Origin: Gammaproteobacteria bacterium
GTDB taxonomy: Bacteria; Pseudomonadota; Gammaproteobacteria; UBA4575
DNA length: 64,000 nucleotides
Direction of reading: 5' to 3'
Assembly (NCBI GenBank): GCA_011523795.1
Contig: WTFY01000003.1
Location: 307,702 to 371,701, forward strand
Below are positions 8,599-17,860 of this stretch, one piece after another. A program made the translations under genes and the position numbers. The notes beneath the pieces were generated by a model. The model was not told the origin of the DNA. It did not search any database and was given only the letters and a program-made list of their open reading frames with translations. Each line of letters starts with the position of its first letter. Position 1 is the first letter of the stretch.

Positions 8599-9522
8599 CT
8601 ACTGCCTTTCACCCACGACTGAAGGCAGGCCAGACCTGTGCTCGGCAAGACGGGACACCAGGTCCCAGTCTACCGTGTAATCCTGGCTGCTCTGTGTCAC
8701 ATCGATGACCGCGCGTACAAACTGGGTCAGGTCGTTCAGGCCCACCAGGCCCCCGTCATCAGGATGCATTTCCGCATACAGCTTGCCTTGGTGCCAGGCA
8801 ACTTTGTGAGGCTGGTTGACAATCGTCACCGGAGTGTTTAGCGGCACCCGGTTAAACAGGTCCTCTATATCATCAGGATGGAGCCGTATGCATCCATGCG
8901 TAACCTTCATCCCGATACCTCTTGGTTCATTTGTACCATGAATGACATAACCTGGAAGCGCCATGTACAGCGCGTGCTTGCCTAACGGATTGTCAGGTCC
9001 CGGCGGCACCGACTCCTCCAGAACCCTTCCCAGCTGCTCCTGCTCTTTGCGAATGGACTCAGGCGGATACCATGTTGGATCTTTCATTTTCCTGACAACC
9101 CGCGTCCGGGTCTGGGGGGTATCCCATCCCTGTCTGCCGACGCTGATCGGGTAGGTGTAAACATGATCGCGAGTACCGTCGGAGCTTTCAGGAAAGTAGT
9201 ACAAGCGCATCTCGGCCAGATTCAGTACGATACCTTCCCGGTTCCGAACCGGCAAAATGTATTGTGTCGGCAGGATGATCTGGGTGCCCTGGCCGGGTAA
9301 CCAGGGGTCCACGGCAGGATTCGCAAGTACCAGTTCCTGGAATCCAAGATCGAATTTCCGTGCCAGGTCCAGAAAGGTATCCTCATCCCTTGTGCTGACA
9401 ATTGTGGGCTGTCCCACGATGGCCTCATTTCCGGTAATGAGTCGATAACGCTCGGCATGGCCAGGCGCTGCCAGAAAAAGGCAGAAGATCAGGAATAAAA
9501 TAAAAGTTCTTGTCGAATTCAC
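8599..9522 (-). CDS. L,D-transpeptidase (ErfK/YbiS type), exported
   Basis: The ~307-residue periplasmic enzyme forms peptidoglycan cross-links or attaches Braun lipoprotein. The GTG at 9522 is preferred because AAGGAG lies 9 nt upstream and the product then starts directly with a signal peptide (RTFILFLIFCLFLAAPGHA). The frame is open to 9612, but that extension reads as non-coding. After a LysM-like segment (IVSTRDEDTFLDLARKFDLGF) comes the YkuD catalytic domain: YVIHGTNEPRGIGMKVTHGC, with the nucleophilic Cys and the following IRLHPDDIEDLF. It converges with the Lpp-like gene, suggesting an enzyme-substrate pair. Confidence 0.9.
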   Translation of the reverse strand: MNSTRTFILFLIFCLFLAAPGHAERYRLITGNEAIVGQPTIVSTRDEDTFLDLARKFDLGFQELVLANPAVDPWLPGQGTQIILPTQYILPVRNREGIVLNLAEMRLYYFPESSDGTRDHVYTYPISVGRQGWDTPQTRTRVVRKMKDPTWYPPESIRKEQEQLGRVLEESVPPGPDNPLGKHALYMALPGYVIHGTNEPRGIGMKVTHGCIRLHPDDIEDLFNRVPLNTPVTIVNQPHKVAWHQGKLYAEMHPDDGGLVGLNDLTQFVRAVIDVTQSSQDYTVDWDLVSRLAEHRSGLPSVVGERQ

Positions 9523-9608
9523 CAGGGGCTGCTCCTTGCACCAGAACCAAACCGCTGTCGGCCTGGACAATCGAATTATACCCGAACAGAAGCTACTACA
9601 AATCCTTG

Positions 9609-10961
9609 TCATCGTACAGCATGCTCGATGCCGCGTTCTGCCACCTCCACAAGCATCCGGATTTCTTCAGGGGTGATCACATAAGGCGGCATGAAATATA
9701 CCACATCGCCCAGAGGCCTCAGCAGCACACCATGCTCCAGGCCATATCGCTGCACTCGAAGGCCTCTTCGCTCCTGCCAGGGAAATGGCTCATTTGTGGC
9801 CCTGTCCCGGACTAGCTCAATGGCTGTAATCATGCCACGCTGCCGGACATCGGCAACATTCGGATGATCGGCGAATCTTTCCGTCTGTCTTGCAAATTCA
9901 ACGGTCAGGTTCTTGTTCGACTCGATAACGTTTTCTTCCCTGAAAATGTCCAGTGTGGCAAGCGCTGCGGCACAGCCAAGTGCATTGCCTGTATAGCTGT
10001 GAGAGTGCAAGAAGGCTTTCATGCCCGTGTATTCAGCATAAAAGGCGTCGTACACCTGATCTGTAGTCAAGACCACTGACAGTGGCAGGTAGCCTCCTGT
10101 CAGCGCCTTGGACAGGCACATGAAATCCGGCGCTATGCCGGCCTGTTCACACGCAAACATGCTACCTGTCCGGCCAAATCCTACGGCGATTTCATCGGCA
10201 ATCAGATGCACACCGTAAAGATCACAGGCTTTGCGCAGCATGCCTAAATACTCCGGATCATACATGCGCATGCCTCCCGCGCACTGCACCAAGGGCTCAA
10301 CGATAACAGCGCTTACCTCTTCATGATGCTTTTGCAATATTTCGTCCATGTACACAAACATGCGCCTGGCAAATTCCAGGGCGCTTTCTCCGGGTTCCCG
10401 GTTATAGCTGTCCGGACTGGGTGCCGTAATGGTATCGAGCAGAAGCGGCTCATAGACCTGCTTGAACAAAGGCACGTCTCCTGCAGACAGTGCCCCGATA
10501 GTTTCCCCATGATAGGAATTGCTGAGATTGACAAATCTGGTCTTCTTGCGCTTTCCCGAATTTTGCCAGTAATGGAAGCTCATCTTCATCGCAACTTCGA
10601 TGGCCGAGGACCCATTGTCTGCAAAAAAGCATTTCTGCAGCGGTTCAGGCGCGATCTCGACAAGCCGTTCAGACAGGCGGATGACCGGCTCATGCGAACA
10701 CCCCGCCAACAGTACATGCCCAACCAGGTCGAGCTGCTGTCTGATGGCCTGATTGATTCTCTCGTTGCCGTGGCCAAACACGTTGACCCACCACGAACTG
10801 ATAGCATCGAGGTAATGCTTGCCTTCGAAGTCTTCCAGCCATACGCCTTTTGCACTTTTTACCAGCAATACCGGGAAGCGCTCGAGGTCCTTCATTTGCG
10901 TACACGGATGCCAGACTGAAGCCAGGTCTCTTTGTCTTAAATCTGAAGAATGAAGATTCAT
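9609..10961 (-). CDS. bioA: Adenosylmethionine-8-amino-7-oxononanoate aminotransferase
   Basis: The 450-residue class III PLP aminotransferase makes 7,8-diaminononanoate in biotin synthesis, using SAM as amino donor. The N-terminal WHPCTQMKDLERFP is the BioA signature. SSWWVNVFGHGNERIN and NSYHGETIGALSAGD follow. The PLP lysine lies in LSKALTGGYLPLSVV, and HSHSYTGNALGCAAA is present. No other bio gene is adjacent. It is divergent from the class V aminotransferase gene, with 41 bp between starts, so the two promoters must overlap. Confidence 0.96.
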   Translation of the reverse strand: MNLHSSDLRQRDLASVWHPCTQMKDLERFPVLLVKSAKGVWLEDFEGKHYLDAISSWWVNVFGHGNERINQAIRQQLDLVGHVLLAGCSHEPVIRLSERLVEIAPEPLQKCFFADNGSSAIEVAMKMSFHYWQNSGKRKKTRFVNLSNSYHGETIGALSAGDVPLFKQVYEPLLLDTITAPSPDSYNREPGESALEFARRMFVYMDEILQKHHEEVSAVIVEPLVQCAGGMRMYDPEYLGMLRKACDLYGVHLIADEIAVGFGRTGSMFACEQAGIAPDFMCLSKALTGGYLPLSVVLTTDQVYDAFYAEYTGMKAFLHSHSYTGNALGCAAALATLDIFREENVIESNKNLTVEFARQTERFADHPNVADVRQRGMITAIELVRDRATNEPFPWQERRGLRVQRYGLEHGVLLRPLGDVVYFMPPYVITPEEIRMLVEVAERGIEHAVR

Positions 10962-11002
10962 CGCAACTTATTCGGCTGATTTATTTCGTGCTACTCTAAC
11001 GC

Positions 11003-12136
11003 ATGCAGCATGATTGGACACATGAATTTCCTCACAGAACAGGGCTTGTCCATCTCAATCATGCCGGAGTGGCTCCCTGGCCGCTAAGCGCAGCAAGGGC
11101 AGTAGCAGAATTTGCCAGCGACAATGCCCGGCACGGCACCGAACATACAGCAAAGTGGAAGCAGACAGAGGCCGAATTGCGCCAGGCCTGCCGACAGCTG
11201 ATCCAGGCAGAAAGTCCCGGCGATATCGCGCTGGTCAAGAATACATCCGAGGGTCTTTCCATCGTAGCCTACGGCATAGCCTGGCAGTCACACGACAATG
11301 TCGTATTCGCCAGGCAGGAGTTCCCATCCAACCGTGTACTGTGGCAATCACTCCAAAGCAGATTCGGGATAGAAGCAAGATGCGTCGACCTGTACCAGTC
11401 TCGCCAACCGGAGGAAGCCCTGTTCAGTCAAGCTGATCGTCACACACGGCTGATCTCGGTCAGTGCAGTCCAGTATGACACAGGCCTGTGCATGGACCTC
11501 GAAACAATCAGTGATTTTTGCAAATCCCGAAACATCCTGCTTTGCGTAGACGCCATCCAGGCGCTTGGAGCCACACCCTTTGACCTGGTTTCCACGCCGG
11601 CTGACTTCGTCATGGCAGACAGCCACAAGTGGCTGCTGGGGCCGGAAGGAATCGGCCTGTTCTACTGCAACCCTGAAGTTCGCGATCAGCTGCATCTGAA
11701 CCAGTTCGGGTGGCATATGCTGGAAGATTCGAGCAACTTCGAATTGCAGAAATGGAAACCCGCTTCCGACGCCAGGCGTTTTGAATGCGGGAGCCTGAAT
11801 TACACGGGCATCCATGCAATGCATGCAAGCCTGAAGCTGCTGCTGGACACCGGAATCAGCAATATTCATGACATGGTTTCATCAAATATATCCTATCTAT
11901 ATGATAAGTCGAAGGAAAAAGGGTTAAGAATTATCAGTGATATGGACCGGGCACGGCGTTCAGGCATCCTGACCCTGCAGCGTCCGGGAATCGATAACTA
12001 TGAACTGTTCAGATATCTGCTGAACTCAGGGGTACTGTGCGCCTACCGATGCGAAGGCATCCGCTTCTCGCCTCATTTCTATACAAGCCGGGAGGATATC
12101 GACTGCGCGCTCGAGTTAACCTGCGACTATGTATAA
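11003..12136 (+). CDS. Class V aminotransferase-fold PLP enzyme (cysteine desulfurase-like)
   Basis: The 377-residue protein has the fold-type I class V pattern. The N-terminal LVHLNHAGVAPWP is typical of the SufS/isopenicillin-epimerase-like branch. The PLP-contact segment NTSEGLSIVAYG, the CVDAIQALGATPFDL strand and the PLP lysine in MADSHKWLLGPEGIGLFY follow. The C-terminal RFSPHFYTSREDIDCAL matches the family. I see no conserved Cys loop that would make it a confident SufS/IscS. It ends 38 bp before the thiolase gene and is probably co-transcribed with fadIJ. Its substrate is unknown; amino acid lyase or aminotransferase activities are both possible. Confidence 0.8.
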   Translation: MQHDWTHEFPHRTGLVHLNHAGVAPWPLSAARAVAEFASDNARHGTEHTAKWKQTEAELRQACRQLIQAESPGDIALVKNTSEGLSIVAYGIAWQSHDNVVFARQEFPSNRVLWQSLQSRFGIEARCVDLYQSRQPEEALFSQADRHTRLISVSAVQYDTGLCMDLETISDFCKSRNILLCVDAIQALGATPFDLVSTPADFVMADSHKWLLGPEGIGLFYCNPEVRDQLHLNQFGWHMLEDSSNFELQKWKPASDARRFECGSLNYTGIHAMHASLKLLLDTGISNIHDMVSSNISYLYDKSKEKGLRIISDMDRARRSGILTLQRPGIDNYELFRYLLNSGVLCAYRCEGIRFSPHFYTSREDIDCALELTCDYV

Positions 12137-12174
12137 TCAACTTTCCGAATAAACCGCCATCAGGCATGTAACGC

Positions 12175-13479
12175 ATGATCAGGCCAGACGTCTACATTAT
12201 CGATGGCTGCCGTACACCGTTTCTCAAGGCACAGGGAAGACCGGGGCCATTTCGCGCATCAGACCTTGCAGTGGGCTCTGCAATGCCCCTGCTATTGCGC
12301 CAGCCCTTCCATCCCCGTGACTTGGACGAAGTCATAGTGGGTGCGGTCGCTCCTGGAGTGGATGAAGCGAATATCGCACGTATCATTGCCCTGCGCCTGG
12401 GTTGTGGCGACCAGGTGCCCGCATGGAGCGTACAGCGCAACTGCGCGTCCGGTCTGCAGGCCATTGATTCCGCTTTGACTAACCTGGTGCTTGGCAGGTC
12501 AGAGCTCGTCCTCGCTGGCGGTACCGAGGCGATGAGCCATGCCCCGGTACTTCACAACCGCCATATGGTGAACTGGCTGGCAAATTTGAATCGTGCGAAA
12601 TCGACATGGGGAAAAATACGCACCCTGTCAGAGTTCAGACCCGGCCATCTTGTTCCGGTCTTTTCCCTGTTGAAAGGCCTTTCAGACCCCATTGTCGGAC
12701 TGTCCATGGGTCAAACAGCTGAAAACCTTGTACATCGATTCGGTATCTCCCGCCTGGAAATGGACCGGTTTGCTGTGGCAAGTCACCAGCGGGCATTGAA
12801 TGCGCAAAATTGTGGATACCTTGAGGAAATAGAACCTGTTTATGACCACGAAGGGAATTTCTACAGCCAGGACGATGGAGTCAGAAGCGACTCTGACATC
12901 GAAAAGCTGGCCCGCCTGAAGCCCGTTTTTGACAAAAAATTCGGCAATGTCACGGCAGGAAACAGCGCCCAGATTACAGATGGTGCAGCCTGGGTGATTC
13001 TTGCAAGCGAATCCGCAGTCAACAAGCACCAGCTGTCACCAGCGGGACGAATTGTTGCCATCAACTGGGCTGCGCTGGACCCGGCAAAAATGGGACTTGG
13101 TCCGGTTCATGCAACCGTCCCGATGCTGATGGAAGAGGGCCTGCGTGCCACGGATATTGATTACTGGGAAATCAATGAAGCTTTTGCCGCGCAGGTGCTG
13201 TCCTGCATCGCAGCATTCAGAGATGACAAGTATTGCAAGAGCGAACTGGGTCTTGACGGGCCGTTTGGAGAAATCCCCCTCGAGTGTCTCAACGTTGACG
13301 GCGGTGCGATCAGCATGGGGCACCCGGTAGGTGCCAGTGGCACGCGAATCGCATATCACCTCCTCAAGATACTATCGCGCAATCAAGCCAGGCTGGGAGT
13401 CGCGACGCTCTGCATCGGAGGGGGTCAGGGTGGCGCGATACTCGTAGAAAACCTGCAGCAAGGTTTGCATGATGCCTGA
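12175..13479 (+). CDS. fadI: Acetyl-CoA C-acyltransferase (beta-ketothiolase, FadI-like)
   Basis: The 434-residue thiolase cleaves 3-ketoacyl-CoA in the last step of beta-oxidation. Both active-site cysteines are visible: VQRNCASGLQAIDS (acyl acceptor) and TLCIGGGQGGA (proton transfer). The GGAISMGHPVGASGTR histidine motif and a NEAFAAQ motif are also present. The length and the internal loop after the first Cys fit the FadI rather than the shorter FadA branch. The stop overlaps the start of the alpha subunit gene by 11 bp, the same arrangement as fadI-fadJ in enterobacteria. Confidence 0.92.
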   Translation: MIRPDVYIIDGCRTPFLKAQGRPGPFRASDLAVGSAMPLLLRQPFHPRDLDEVIVGAVAPGVDEANIARIIALRLGCGDQVPAWSVQRNCASGLQAIDSALTNLVLGRSELVLAGGTEAMSHAPVLHNRHMVNWLANLNRAKSTWGKIRTLSEFRPGHLVPVFSLLKGLSDPIVGLSMGQTAENLVHRFGISRLEMDRFAVASHQRALNAQNCGYLEEIEPVYDHEGNFYSQDDGVRSDSDIEKLARLKPVFDKKFGNVTAGNSAQITDGAAWVILASESAVNKHQLSPAGRIVAINWAALDPAKMGLGPVHATVPMLMEEGLRATDIDYWEINEAFAAQVLSCIAAFRDDKYCKSELGLDGPFGEIPLECLNVDGGAISMGHPVGASGTRIAYHLLKILSRNQARLGVATLCIGGGQGGAILVENLQQGLHDA

Positions 13480-15523
13480 CCAATACAACCACTGGACCAT
13501 GAATCGCGATCCAAGCAACCTGGTCTGGATCAAGCTCGATGTTGCCCAAAGCAGCACGAATATCCTGTCCAGGAGTGTACTGAGTGAATTCAGGCTGATT
13601 CTGGACCAGCTTGCAATCGAGACGCTGGCGGGGGTGGCTGTGATCTCCGGGAAATCCAAAGGGTTCATTGCCGGGGCGGACATCAGGGAATTCACCGGAA
13701 TTTCTGATGCGAAGCAGGCATTGGAAACAATCAGGGAAGGCCAAATGATCATGGACAAGCTTGATCAGCTGCCCTGCCCCACTGTAGCGGCCATTGACGG
13801 GTTCTGTGTAGGAGGCGGTCTGGAGCTTGCACTTGCCTGTGACTATCGAATCGCCACGGATAGCCCTGACACCCGGCTTGGCCTTCCTGAAGTAAAGCTC
13901 GGCATTCATCCTGGCTACGGCGGAACCGTGCGGATACTGCGACATGTCAATGCGCTTGCTGCAATGGACCTGATGCTGACCGGCCGTAACATAAATGCCA
14001 AGCGTGCAAAAAAAATCGGCCTGATCGATCATGTAGTGCCACGACGGCAACTGGAAAATGCGGCACGAATGCTGCTGCTGGACCGACCCTCCAAGCACCG
14101 TGTATCCAAAATCGAGACACTGCTGAACTCAAGTCTGGCACGCCCGGTCATCGCGGCACGGATACGGAAACGTATTTCCAGCAAAACCTTGCCTGACCAC
14201 TATCCTGCCCCATACGCAATCACCGATCTCTGGGTCAAGCACTATGGCAAGGAAGCAGGCATGCAGCAGCATGAAGCACGATCCGTTGCAAATCTCAGTG
14301 TTACGGGCACGTCTAAAAACCTGGTACGGACATTCATGCTGTCAAAAAAACTGAAAAGCCTGGCCAGCCGTGAATTTACGCACATGAGGCATGTTCACGT
14401 TATCGGTGCCGGTCTCATGGGAAGTGACATCGCGGCCTGGTGTGTACAGAAGGGTCTGATGGTTACCCTGCAGGATATTCGCGAGGAAAGTCTTGCAAAG
14501 GCCAGAATGCGTGCATGGCGGTATCTCAAAAAAAGACTCGTAAACCGACTGTCCGTCAAAAACGCGATGGACCGTTTTATTCCCGACCTGCATGGCAATG
14601 GATTGTCCAAGGCCGATCTCGTCATAGAGGCCGTATTCGAAAACCTGGAAACCAAGCAAAACCTGTTTTCCTTAATCGAATCCAGTGTAAAAAGTGGAGC
14701 CTTGCTGGCTACGAACACGTCCAGCATTGAAATCGAAAGACTCTGCGATTCACTTTCACAACCGGAACGACTTGTCGGCATGCACTTTTTCAACCCGGTC
14801 ACCAAAATGCCCCTGGTCGAAGTTATAAACGGAGCCAACACAGACCCGGACATCCTGCACCGAATGATCAGTTTTACCAGGCAAATCGACAAACTGCCCT
14901 TGCCGGTAAAGAGTTCACCGGGGTTCCTGGTAAACCGAATCCTGATGCCTTACATCATTGAAGCAGGCCTGATCAGGGAAACGGGTACTTCAGTGGCTGA
15001 TATTGATCAGGCCGCTACAAGCTTCGGGATGCCGATGGGTCCATTAGAGCTCGCCGACACGGTTGGACTGGACATTGGTCTGCACGTAGCCGAAAGCCTG
15101 GATATTGCATACGGGTTCGGCGTACCGGAATTACTCCGAACAATGGTTCAGGCTGGAAAACTGGGCAGGAAGTCGGGACAAGGATTTTATACATGGAAGC
15201 AGGGGAAAAAAATCAAGCACGGTCGGCGTTCACCCTCCAGCAATATCGAAACCATACAGAATCGACTGATGTTCAGGCTCATCAACGAAGCTGTTGCCTG
15301 CCTTCGAGAGAATATTGTAGAGGACCGTGACCTGCTGGATGCCGGGGTCGTATTCGGGACAGGATTTGCCCCGTTCAGAGGCGGTCCGATGCAATACATT
15401 AACTCAGAGAATCCCGCAACTTTGCTCGAAACACTGTCTGCACTTCAAAACCAGTTTGGAGACCGGTTTAAGCCAGATGCAGGCTGGCTTGAACTATGCT
15501 CTGAGTCAGTATCCGAGGGCTGA
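13469..15523 (+). CDS. fadJ: Fatty acid oxidation complex alpha subunit (enoyl-CoA hydratase / 3-hydroxyacyl-CoA dehydrogenase)
   Basis: The 684-residue bifunctional protein begins with a crotonase domain (~1-190). Its oxyanion-hole segments are KGFIAGADIREF and AIDGFCVGGGLELA, and the catalytic Glu region is LGLPEVKLGIHPGYGGT. After a linker comes the NAD-binding dehydrogenase domain, with VIGAGLMGSDIA (~310) and GMHFFNPVTKMPLVEVI. C-terminal HAD domains contain NRILMPYIIEA and FGTGFAPFRGGP. The start overlaps fadI; a second Met lies one codon later, at 13472. Together with FadI it would form the alpha2beta2 complex. Confidence 0.94.
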   Translation: MMPDQYNHWTMNRDPSNLVWIKLDVAQSSTNILSRSVLSEFRLILDQLAIETLAGVAVISGKSKGFIAGADIREFTGISDAKQALETIREGQMIMDKLDQLPCPTVAAIDGFCVGGGLELALACDYRIATDSPDTRLGLPEVKLGIHPGYGGTVRILRHVNALAAMDLMLTGRNINAKRAKKIGLIDHVVPRRQLENAARMLLLDRPSKHRVSKIETLLNSSLARPVIAARIRKRISSKTLPDHYPAPYAITDLWVKHYGKEAGMQQHEARSVANLSVTGTSKNLVRTFMLSKKLKSLASREFTHMRHVHVIGAGLMGSDIAAWCVQKGLMVTLQDIREESLAKARMRAWRYLKKRLVNRLSVKNAMDRFIPDLHGNGLSKADLVIEAVFENLETKQNLFSLIESSVKSGALLATNTSSIEIERLCDSLSQPERLVGMHFFNPVTKMPLVEVINGANTDPDILHRMISFTRQIDKLPLPVKSSPGFLVNRILMPYIIEAGLIRETGTSVADIDQAATSFGMPMGPLELADTVGLDIGLHVAESLDIAYGFGVPELLRTMVQAGKLGRKSGQGFYTWKQGKKIKHGRRSPSSNIETIQNRLMFRLINEAVACLRENIVEDRDLLDAGVVFGTGFAPFRGGPMQYINSENPATLLETLSALQNQFGDRFKPDAGWLELCSESVSEG

Positions 15524-15545
15524 TACGCCCGAACTGACTGCGTGA

Positions 15546-15806
15546 CTACCGACGACCCCTGTCTGGACGAGGACGTGCCTCGTTGACCCTCAAATTACGC
15601 CCTTGTACATTTGTCTCATTCAATGCATTGATCGCGCTCTCACCCTGTGCCTTGTCTGGCATTTCAACAAAACCGAACCCCTTGGAACGGCCTGACTCCC
15701 TGTCTGTGATGATGTTGGCGCTCGACACTTCACCGTGTGCGGCAAACAATTCTCGTAACTCATCTTCTGAGATGTTGTAAGGCAAATTACCAATATAAAT
15801 ATTCAT
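15546..15806 (-). CDS. RRM-domain RNA-binding protein
   Basis: The 86-residue protein is a single RNA-recognition motif. RNP2 is IYIGNLPYNI at the very start, and RNP1 is SKGFGFVEM at ~residue 43. A short basic tail (RPRPDRGRR) follows, instead of the Gly-rich tail of many cyanobacterial relatives. The ATG at 15806 is supported by AGGAGA 4 nt upstream; a longer frame to 15857 adds 17 unlikely residues. Bacterial proteins of this kind are often cold-induced RNA chaperones. A long upstream region fits an extended leader, but no specific cold-shock element was identified. Confidence 0.93.
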   Translation of the reverse strand: MNIYIGNLPYNISEDELRELFAAHGEVSSANIITDRESGRSKGFGFVEMPDKAQGESAINALNETNVQGRNLRVNEARPRPDRGRR

Positions 15807-16430
15807 TCTGTCTCCTGAGCATGCATACCCTTCATTAAGATTTCTGTAATTCGGCACACGAGTTTATTGATGATGATCATATATTACTTGGCAAACAGCT
15901 CTGCTTTCACAGTTCGCAAAACTATCTAAATTGCAAAATCCTGGAGAACGAAATCTAGAAAGTCGTTAAAAAACGAATACGAATTGACTGACGATTTGAT
16001 CTTACATCAAACCTGCTGAATAACATTCAAATCCATGCATCATGTACGTTGTGTACCTTCGACGGCCACTGGCAATGGTCGAAAGCAGCCCAATGATGCA
16101 CGAAATGCCGGGTAGTGTCCATATCTTTGCAAAATATTCACATTTGCCTGTATCAGCGGCTGCCATTATTCGCTTGATGGATGCTGCTCCCCGTAATACG
16201 GATCGTCATAACACGGGGCCAGGAAAGCGGTCTGCTGGACGATGTATCCATTCGAAAGCCGTGCTGCCCCGTCTGTATGTATGGATTCTGAAAGTTCAGA
16301 AACCGCCGCACGCAACCACGCCCGCGCCACAAACAAGAAGGCAAATTTCGCGGAAGATGCATTGGGCTTGCAGAGCCGAAGCACGCCTGCCATGCACCCG
16401 AAGAGCGCACCGGGCAACACTGTGTGCCAG
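15807..16430. other. Intergenic region between the RRM gene and lpdA
   Basis: The stretch of about 620 bp holds the leader and promoter of the RRM gene on the minus strand; the AT-rich area at 15870-16030 is the likely place. The part next to lpdA contains a 75-codon minus-strand frame (16166-16393) with plausible codon use but no recognised similarity; it is listed as a finding. No terminator hairpin with a T tract was found after lpdA. Confidence 0.45.
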
Positions 16431-17846
16431 CTAGATATGAATAGCACGTCCGTCCAGTGCCAACGCAGCCTCGTGCATGCCTTCGGCCAGGCTTGGATGG
16501 GCGTGTACCGTGCGTGCAAGATCTTCCGTATACAGCTCAGACTCCATGGCCACGACGGCTTCGCTGATAAGCTCCGAAGCGTTGGGCCCAATGATATGGA
16601 CACCCAGGATGCGGTCCGTCCCGGCATCCCCGATAATCTTGAACAGCCCCTTGGCATCGCCCATCGCACGAGCACGGCCAAGCGCCATGAATGGAAACAC
16701 GCCTGTCCTGTATTCGATACCGGACTCCTTGCACTGACTTTCTGTCTTGCCTACCCAGGCAATTTCAGGCCAGGTGTAAATCACCCATGGAATTGTCTCA
16801 TAATTGACATGCCCAGCCTGTCCGGCCAGCAGTTCAGCCAAAGCGACCCCCTCCTCGGAACCCTTGTGCGCCAGCATGGCGCCACCTGTAACATCCCCTA
16901 TTGCATGGATACCCTTCACGGAAGTCTCCCAGCGGGAATCAACTTCTATAAAGCCTCTCTGGTCTGTCTTGATCTCCAGGTCATCCAGATGCAGGCCCTC
17001 GGTATCGGGCCCGCGACCCACGGCAACCACAAGCTTGTCTACTTCCACAAGATGCTTGTCGCCGTCCATTGCGTATTCAACGTGCACTGCCCCATCCTTG
17101 ACCTGTGCACCTTGCACCCTGCAGTTCATGCGCAGGTCAAGGCCTTGCTGAGTCAGAATCTTGAACGCTTCACTGCTGACAGCCTGATCGGCCGTTGGCA
17201 AAAAATCCGGAAGCGCTTCAAGAACAACCACCCTGGAACCGAGCCGGCTCCAGACGCTGCCCATCTCCAGCCCAATGGCGCCCGCACCTATTATCCCCAG
17301 CCTCTCCGGTACATCACGCAGCTCCAATGCACCGGTAGAATCAATAATATGATCACCATCCACCTGTGCAACCGGGATCGCTACAGGAACGGATCCGCTG
17401 GCAATCACGATGAACTTGCCTTGCAGTTCGCGGGATGTACCGTCTGCATGCTCTACACGAATCCTGTTTGAATCCATGAATCCTGCAGTGCCAGCAAATA
17501 CATCGACCCCGCTTTTCTTCAGGAGACTTGCTATCCCGCCTACCAGGGTCTGTACAACCCGGTTTTTGCGTTTTTGCATGGCCGGCACATCTGCTTCGAG
17601 GCCAGATATTTTCAAGCCATGCGTCTTGGCCTCATGATTGAGAAACTGGAAATGATGAGTGGAATCGAGCAATGCCTTGGAAGGAATACAGCCCACATTC
17701 AGGCACGTGCCGCCCAGCATGGCCTTGCCCTTGGCATTTACCCGCTTGTCAATGCAAGCTACCTTGAATCCCAGTTGCGCACAGCGAATGGCGCACACGT
17801 AGCCGGCAGGCCCTGCACCCACAACAATCACTTCATACTGCTGCAT
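16431..17846 (-). CDS. lpdA: Dihydrolipoyl dehydrogenase (E3)
   Basis: The 471-residue flavoprotein reoxidises the lipoyl groups of the 2-oxoglutarate dehydrogenase E2 and passes electrons to NAD+. It has the N-terminal FAD motif VVGAGPAGYVCAIRCAQ, the redox-active disulfide GGTCLNVGCIPSKALL, an NAD-binding IGAGAIGLEMGSVW, and the C-terminal dimer/active-site HAHPSLAEGMHEA with the catalytic His. It lies 14 bp downstream of sucB, completing sucA-sucB-lpdA. As no pyruvate dehydrogenase genes are here, this E3 is probably the 2-oxoglutarate-specific or shared copy. Confidence 0.97.
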   Translation of the reverse strand: MQQYEVIVVGAGPAGYVCAIRCAQLGFKVACIDKRVNAKGKAMLGGTCLNVGCIPSKALLDSTHHFQFLNHEAKTHGLKISGLEADVPAMQKRKNRVVQTLVGGIASLLKKSGVDVFAGTAGFMDSNRIRVEHADGTSRELQGKFIVIASGSVPVAIPVAQVDGDHIIDSTGALELRDVPERLGIIGAGAIGLEMGSVWSRLGSRVVVLEALPDFLPTADQAVSSEAFKILTQQGLDLRMNCRVQGAQVKDGAVHVEYAMDGDKHLVEVDKLVVAVGRGPDTEGLHLDDLEIKTDQRGFIEVDSRWETSVKGIHAIGDVTGGAMLAHKGSEEGVALAELLAGQAGHVNYETIPWVIYTWPEIAWVGKTESQCKESGIEYRTGVFPFMALGRARAMGDAKGLFKIIGDAGTDRILGVHIIGPNASELISEAVVAMESELYTEDLARTVHAHPSLAEGMHEAALALDGRAIHI

Positions 17847-17860
17847 GTACTGTTCTCACG

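Noticed and set aside
9523..9612. N-terminal extension of the L,D-transpeptidase to 9612
   Set aside because: It would place 30 unrelated residues before the signal peptide; the GTG at 9522 has an AAGGAG at the right distance.
16242..17471. 409-codon open frame on the + strand
   Set aside because: It is the antisense shadow of lpdA, which has intact FAD, NAD and disulfide motifs on the other strand; the + product has no recognisable domain.
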